Origin: JBDTCO01 sp039923495
GTDB taxonomy: Bacteria > Myxococcota_A > Polyangia > Palsa-1104
DNA length: 64,000 nt
Assembly (NCBI GenBank): GCA_039923495.1
Contig: JBDTCO010000042.1
Coordinates: forward strand, 1-64,000
Reading direction: 5' to 3'
The translations under genes and the position numbers were made by a program. Within the stretch, counting starts at the first letter, position 1. Each line of letters opens with the position of its first letter. Positions 60,633-64,000 of this stretch are shown here, in pieces. Below the pieces are notes generated by a model that saw only the letters and a list, made by a program, of their open reading frames with translations, had not been told where the DNA came from and did no database searches.

Positions 60633-60646
60633 GCAGGGTGCTCAGG
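60628..60646. terminator. Hairpin shared by two convergent genes
   Basis: CCTGAGC (60628-60634), loop AGGGT, GCTCAGG (60640-60646): a perfect 7-bp stem. The left arm holds the FrzS-like TGA stop and the right arm the HD-GYP stop, so one element could end both transcripts. Confidence 0.55.
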
Positions 60647-61724
60647 TGAAGGCTTCCATGATGCCCCGGGTGACGAAGATCTCGACGAGCTCCGGGTCGA
60701 ACTGAGGGCCGGCCTGCTTGCGGAGGATCTTCTTGCACTCCTCGAACGGGATGGCGGCCTTGTACGGACGGTCGGTGGCCATCGCGTCGTAGGCGTCGGC
60801 GAGGCAGACGATGCGAGCAATGAGCGGGATGTTCTCGCCAGAGAGGTTGTCGGGATAGCCGCCGCCGCCCCAGCGCTCGTGATGGTTGCGGATGCAGGGC
60901 ACGACGGGCCGCAGCATGTCCAGCTGGGACGCGATCTGCGCCCCGACGAGCGGGTGGATGCGCATGTGCGTCCACTCCGTCTCGTCGAGCGCGGCGGGCT
61001 TGGTGAGCACGGCGTCGCGGACGCCGATCTTGCCGATGTCGTGCAAGAAGGAGCCGATCTCGAGCTGCTCGAGATCGATGTCCGACATGCCGGCCTCGCG
61101 TCCGAGCGCCATCGCGAACACGGCGGTGCGCCCGCAGTGGCCCTTCGTGTACGGATCCTTGGCCTCGATGGCCTCGGCGAGTCCGAGCAGCGCCTGACGC
61201 GACGACGCCTTGAGCTGGTCATACGCCACCTGCAGCTCGCGGGTGCGTTCCTTGACGACGACGTCGAGCAGCTTCTCGCGCTTCTGCATGCGGCCGTACT
61301 CGACGCCGAGCTTCTTGATGAGCTCACGCTGCTCGCGCTCGAGCTTCTGCAGCCGCAGGCCCTCGTGAACGATGCCCGCGAGCTGCCAGCGCTGATCGGG
61401 CCCCGCGAGGAAGCGGAAGACGCGATCGGGGATCTCGGCCGAGAGCTCGAGGCCTTCTTCGACCTCGAGGGTCATGACGATGACGAAGGCGTCGGGCTGC
61501 GTGGTGGCCGTCTCGGTGATGATGCGACGCCCGTCGATCGACCGCAGATCACCGAGCGTGGGCTTCCGGTCGACGATGACCACGGCGTAGCTCGTGCTGA
61601 CGAGCAAGCGGAGCGCGTCGGGCTCGCCGTGAGCGAGATCGACATCGACGAGCGAGGCGATGGCGTCGCGGATCTCCGCGGCCGCTTCCCTGCTCGGGTG
61701 CACGACGAGAGCGCGAGGGCGCAA
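60642..61724 (-). CDS. HD-GYP domain response-regulator-like protein (c-di-GMP phosphodiesterase)
   Basis: 360 residues from TTG 61724. The N-terminal receiver-like domain (RALVVHPSREAAAEI, YAVVIVDRKPTLGDL) is followed by a coiled linker (about 120-175) and an HD-GYP domain: KGHCGRTAVFAMALGREAG, FLHDIGKIGVRDAVL (HD at 228-229), and NHHERWGGGGYPDNL (HHExxGGxGYP, about 281-292). HD-GYP enzymes hydrolyse c-di-GMP to pGpG or GMP. All expected metal ligands are visible. The receiver carries an Asp in VIVDRKP, but the usual acidic pocket is incomplete, so phosphorylation is uncertain. Confidence 0.88.
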   Translation of the reverse strand: MRPRALVVHPSREAAAEIRDAIASLVDVDLAHGEPDALRLLVSTSYAVVIVDRKPTLGDLRSIDGRRIITETATTQPDAFVIVMTLEVEEGLELSAEIPDRVFRFLAGPDQRWQLAGIVHEGLRLQKLEREQRELIKKLGVEYGRMQKREKLLDVVVKERTRELQVAYDQLKASSRQALLGLAEAIEAKDPYTKGHCGRTAVFAMALGREAGMSDIDLEQLEIGSFLHDIGKIGVRDAVLTKPAALDETEWTHMRIHPLVGAQIASQLDMLRPVVPCIRNHHERWGGGGYPDNLSGENIPLIARIVCLADAYDAMATDRPYKAAIPFEECKKILRKQAGPQFDPELVEIFVTRGIMEAFT

Positions 61725-61800
61725 GACAATCCAAAGATAGCACGCTCCGTCGGATGCGGGGCTTGGCGATCAAGCTTTGCGCTGCTACACAAGGCCGCGA

Positions 61801-63543
61801 ATGCAAACGCTGTCGGGCAACACCACCGGGCTGTCGGCCTCGGACAAGAAGGCACTCGAGCGAATCTGGCGCAGGCGCATCGATCCGCACCTCGTCGTGA
61901 CGCCCGAGCTCGCGACGTACCTCTGCGAGGTCTCGAAGCTGGTGAAGCGCCAGGTCGGCATCCTCATCGATCGCCGCGGCGACATCGTGCACGTCATCAT
62001 CGGCGAGCAGGACAAGATCATGATCCCGGACCTCGGCCCGCGCCGCGCGGGTCAGGGCCGCTTCCGTGGCGTGCGCCTCATCCACACGCACCTTCGCGGC
62101 GACACGCTGACGCGGGACGACTTCATGGATCTCGCGAAGCTGAGGCTCGATCTCGTCGCGGCGATCCCGATGACGCCGCGCGGGGTCATGGCCTCGCTCG
62201 ACATCGCGCATCTGCTGCCGCCCAACCCGGAGAACGAGCAGTGGCGCGCGCTCGAGCCCATCCCGCTGCATGCGATCCAGCGCGGCGAGCAGCCCGACTT
62301 CATGGAGCTCATCCGCTCGCTCGAGGAGGAGTTCGCATACACGGCGGCGCAGACCCGGGTCGTCGACGATGGCAAGGAGCGCGCGGTCCTCGTGCAGGTG
62401 CAGATCGGGCGCCAGGGTGACGACGCCGAGGCGCGCCTCCACGAGCTGAAGGAGCTGTGCCGCACCGCCGGGGTGCGCGTGCAGGACGTGGTCACGCAGA
62501 AGCGCCACGAGCCCGATCCGAAGACGCTCATCGGTCGCGGCAAGCTCGAGGACATCGTGCTGCGCGCGCTGCAGGCCGACGCGACGCTGCTCGTGCTCGA
62601 CCAGGATCTGAGCCCCGCGCAGGCCCGCACCATCGGCGACGTGACCGAGATGAAGGTCGTGGATCGCACGATGTTGATCCTCGACATCTTCGCGCAGCAC
62701 GCGCACAGCCGCGACGGCAAGCTGCAGGTCGAGCTCGCGCAGCTCAAGTACACGCTACCGCGCCTCCAGGACAAGAACACGATGATGTCGCGCCTCACCG
62801 GTGGCATCGGGGGTCGTGGCCCCGGCGAGACCAAGCTCGAGATCAACCGTCGTCGCGCGAAGGAGCGCCTGCAGCTCCTCGACGACCAGATCAAGGTGCT
62901 CGCGAAGCGCCGCGGCGAGCGCCGCAAGGGCCGCACCAAGAGCGAGCTGCCGATCGTGTCGATCGTCGGCTACACGAACGCCGGCAAGTCGACGCTGCTC
63001 AACACGCTCACGCAGGGCGACGTCCTCGCCGAGGACAAGCTCTTCGCGACGCTCGATCCCACGAGCCGCCGCCTGCGCTTTCCGTCCGAGCGCGAGATCA
63101 TCCTCACCGACACCGTCGGCTTCATCCGCGATCTGCCGAAGGATCTCGTGGCGGCGTTCCGCGCGACGCTCGAGGAGCTCGACGAGGCAGACCTCTTGCT
63201 CCACATCGTCGACGCGGCCGATCCGGCGCGCGATGCGCACATCGCTGCCGTCGAGAAGATCCTCCGCGATCTCGAGCTCGGTGATCGTCCGCGCATCGTC
63301 GTCTTCAACAAGACCGATCGCCTCGACGAGGAATCGCTGGGTCACATCCTCGCCAACGCGCGCCGCATCGGCGAGCCCGATCCAATCCCGGTGTCGGCCA
63401 AGAACGCAAAGACGCTGCAGCCGCTCTTCCTCGCGATGGAGCGCGCGCTGTGGTCCGAGAATCGCCTGCGCGATCAGGCGAGCTTCGAGCGACAGCCGAG
63501 CGCGTTCGACACGCTGCCCGCGTCTCCGGAGGAGGAGGTCTGA
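61801..63543 (+). CDS. hflX: Ribosome-associated GTPase HflX
   Basis: 580 residues from ATG 61801. A long N-terminal part (about 1-190, with RRIDPHLVVTPELATYLCEV and VRLIHTHLRGDTLTRDD) precedes the HflX domain (QKRHEPDPKTLIGRGKLED, LVLDQDLSPAQARTIGD, LTGGIGGRGPGETKLEINRR). The G domain has G1 VGYTNAGKSTLLN (about 388-400), G3 LTDTVGFIRDLP and G4 FNKTDRLD. HflX splits stalled ribosomes under stress. The family call is firm; the N-terminal extension is of the longer kind found in some deltaproteobacterial-type genomes. Confidence 0.95.
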   Translation: MQTLSGNTTGLSASDKKALERIWRRRIDPHLVVTPELATYLCEVSKLVKRQVGILIDRRGDIVHVIIGEQDKIMIPDLGPRRAGQGRFRGVRLIHTHLRGDTLTRDDFMDLAKLRLDLVAAIPMTPRGVMASLDIAHLLPPNPENEQWRALEPIPLHAIQRGEQPDFMELIRSLEEEFAYTAAQTRVVDDGKERAVLVQVQIGRQGDDAEARLHELKELCRTAGVRVQDVVTQKRHEPDPKTLIGRGKLEDIVLRALQADATLLVLDQDLSPAQARTIGDVTEMKVVDRTMLILDIFAQHAHSRDGKLQVELAQLKYTLPRLQDKNTMMSRLTGGIGGRGPGETKLEINRRRAKERLQLLDDQIKVLAKRRGERRKGRTKSELPIVSIVGYTNAGKSTLLNTLTQGDVLAEDKLFATLDPTSRRLRFPSEREIILTDTVGFIRDLPKDLVAAFRATLEELDEADLLLHIVDAADPARDAHIAAVEKILRDLELGDRPRIVVFNKTDRLDEESLGHILANARRIGEPDPIPVSAKNAKTLQPLFLAMERALWSENRLRDQASFERQPSAFDTLPASPEEEV

Positions 63544-63574
63544 TGAAGCTTCACGGCCCGCGTCGCGCGGCCGG

Positions 63575-64000
63575 CTACTTCCTCGGAGTCGCCTTCAAGA
63601 TGGCCTTGCCGTCCTTCATCGACACGTCGAAGCTGACGCCGCGCACGCCCGGCTGCTCGAGGAGCTTTGGTACCTGCTTCGCGAGTGACGCGACGAGCGA
63701 CTCGTAGCGCACGGGCGCCGAATCACCCGACGCGGTGCGCGCGTCGACGTACTTCTTGTGCAGCGCGCGCAGGTCGCTCTCGTTCATGCCGGGCACCGTG
63801 CTCGATGCCGCGGCGATGGGTCGAGGCGGCAGAGGCGCAGCGACAACGGGCGGTGCGGATGGCCTGGCGCCGGGAATGGGCGGTGGGGCCTTCGTGCCGG
63901 GAATGGGCGGTGGGGCCTTCGCGCCGGGAATGGGCGGTGGGGCCTTCGCGGCTGAACCCGGGATCGGCGGCGCTGTGCGAAGCGGCGGCGGCACGGGCGC
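63575..64000 (-). CDS. Proline-rich protein with MXAN_5187-type C-terminal domain, 5' end outside the window
   Basis: The frame is open to the right edge; a GTG at 63994 is not needed as a start because coding continues (APVPPP...). The visible N-terminal part repeats KAPPPIPG-like units at least three times, an extended Pro-rich linker. The C-terminal about 70 residues (MNESDLRALHKKYVDART, VRYESLVASLAKQVP, VSFDVSMKDGKAILKATP) match the domain at the end of the myxobacterial MXAN_5187 family. Function unknown; convergent with hflX. The stop TAG is at 63575-63577. Confidence 0.7.
   Translation of the reverse strand, partial: APVPPPLRTAPPIPGSAAKAPPPIPGAKAPPPIPGTKAPPPIPGARPSAPPVVAAPLPPRPIAAASSTVPGMNESDLRALHKKYVDARTASGDSAPVRYESLVASLAKQVPKLLEQPGVRGVSFDVSMKDGKAILKATPRK

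Overview
The window is very GC-rich, fully chromosomal in character and almost entirely coding. Third codon positions are strongly G/C, so long spurious open frames lie antisense to most genes. Several products belong to families best known from Myxococcota: a FrzS-like pseudo-receiver/coiled-coil protein, an MXAN_5187-type C-terminal domain, and an MbnP/MXAN_0976-type lipoprotein. Abundant lipoproteins and outer-membrane barrels also fit, so I infer a myxobacterium-like Gram-negative. I see no tRNA, rRNA, CRISPR array, insertion sequence, phage or plasmid genes.

Layout. 1-1.3 kb: edge-truncated barrel protein and a lipoprotein. 1.3-5.9 kb (minus): overlapping operon of SGNH hydrolase, ferritin-like protein, carbamoyltransferase and DUF5989 protein. 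5.9-7.8 kb: HAMP/SpoIIE phosphatase. 7.9-11.7 kb (plus): GH113-like lipoprotein, small lipoprotein, barrel protein, efflux adaptor. 11.7-15.2 kb (minus): TolC-like protein, phosphosulfolactate synthase ComA, ATP-grasp enzyme. 15.3-17.1 kb (plus): gamma-glutamyltransferase and an MbtH protein. 17.2-27.4 kb (plus): MoxR/DUF58/vWA/TPR envelope operon ending in ComB, which carries a 3 x 48-bp in-frame repeat. 27.4-31.3 kb (minus): enolase-superfamily enzyme, Cys-nucleophile hydrolase, secreted protein, second ATP-grasp enzyme. 31.3-35.3 kb (plus): PIG-L deacetylase and two tandem GH3 amido-synthetases.

35.3-43.8 kb (minus) is the most notable region. It is a tightly packed eight-gene operon: two-domain protein, UGSC selenoprotein, HpcH/HpaI aldolase homologue, alpha/beta hydrolase, AMP ligase, ELFV-dehydrogenase homologue, DUF1704 metallopeptidase and TlpA-like thioredoxin. 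The UGSC gene is read through an in-frame TGA (selenocysteine), followed by a hairpin that fits the bacterial SECIS pattern, so conventional gene calling splits it. Two other members lack canonical catalytic residues of their families.

43.8-50.4 kb (minus): barrel/lipoprotein pair, then three NHL-propeller lipoproteins with a cytochrome P460-like lipoprotein. 50.8-55.2 kb (plus): operon with a small cytochrome c, MbnP, MbnH-like diheme enzyme, hydrolase lipoprotein and DUF547 protein. 55.2-64 kb: beta-eliminating lyase diverging from an AMP ligase, FrzS-like protein converging on an HD-GYP protein, HflX, and an MXAN_5187-type protein cut by the right edge.

Two themes recur. There is a high density of acyl-, amide- and carbamoyl-forming enzymes (two AMP ligases, two GH3, two ATP-grasp, MbtH, carbamoyltransferase), which suggests small-molecule biosynthesis split over several operons. 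Genes within operons very often overlap by 1-4 nt, which suggests pervasive translational coupling.
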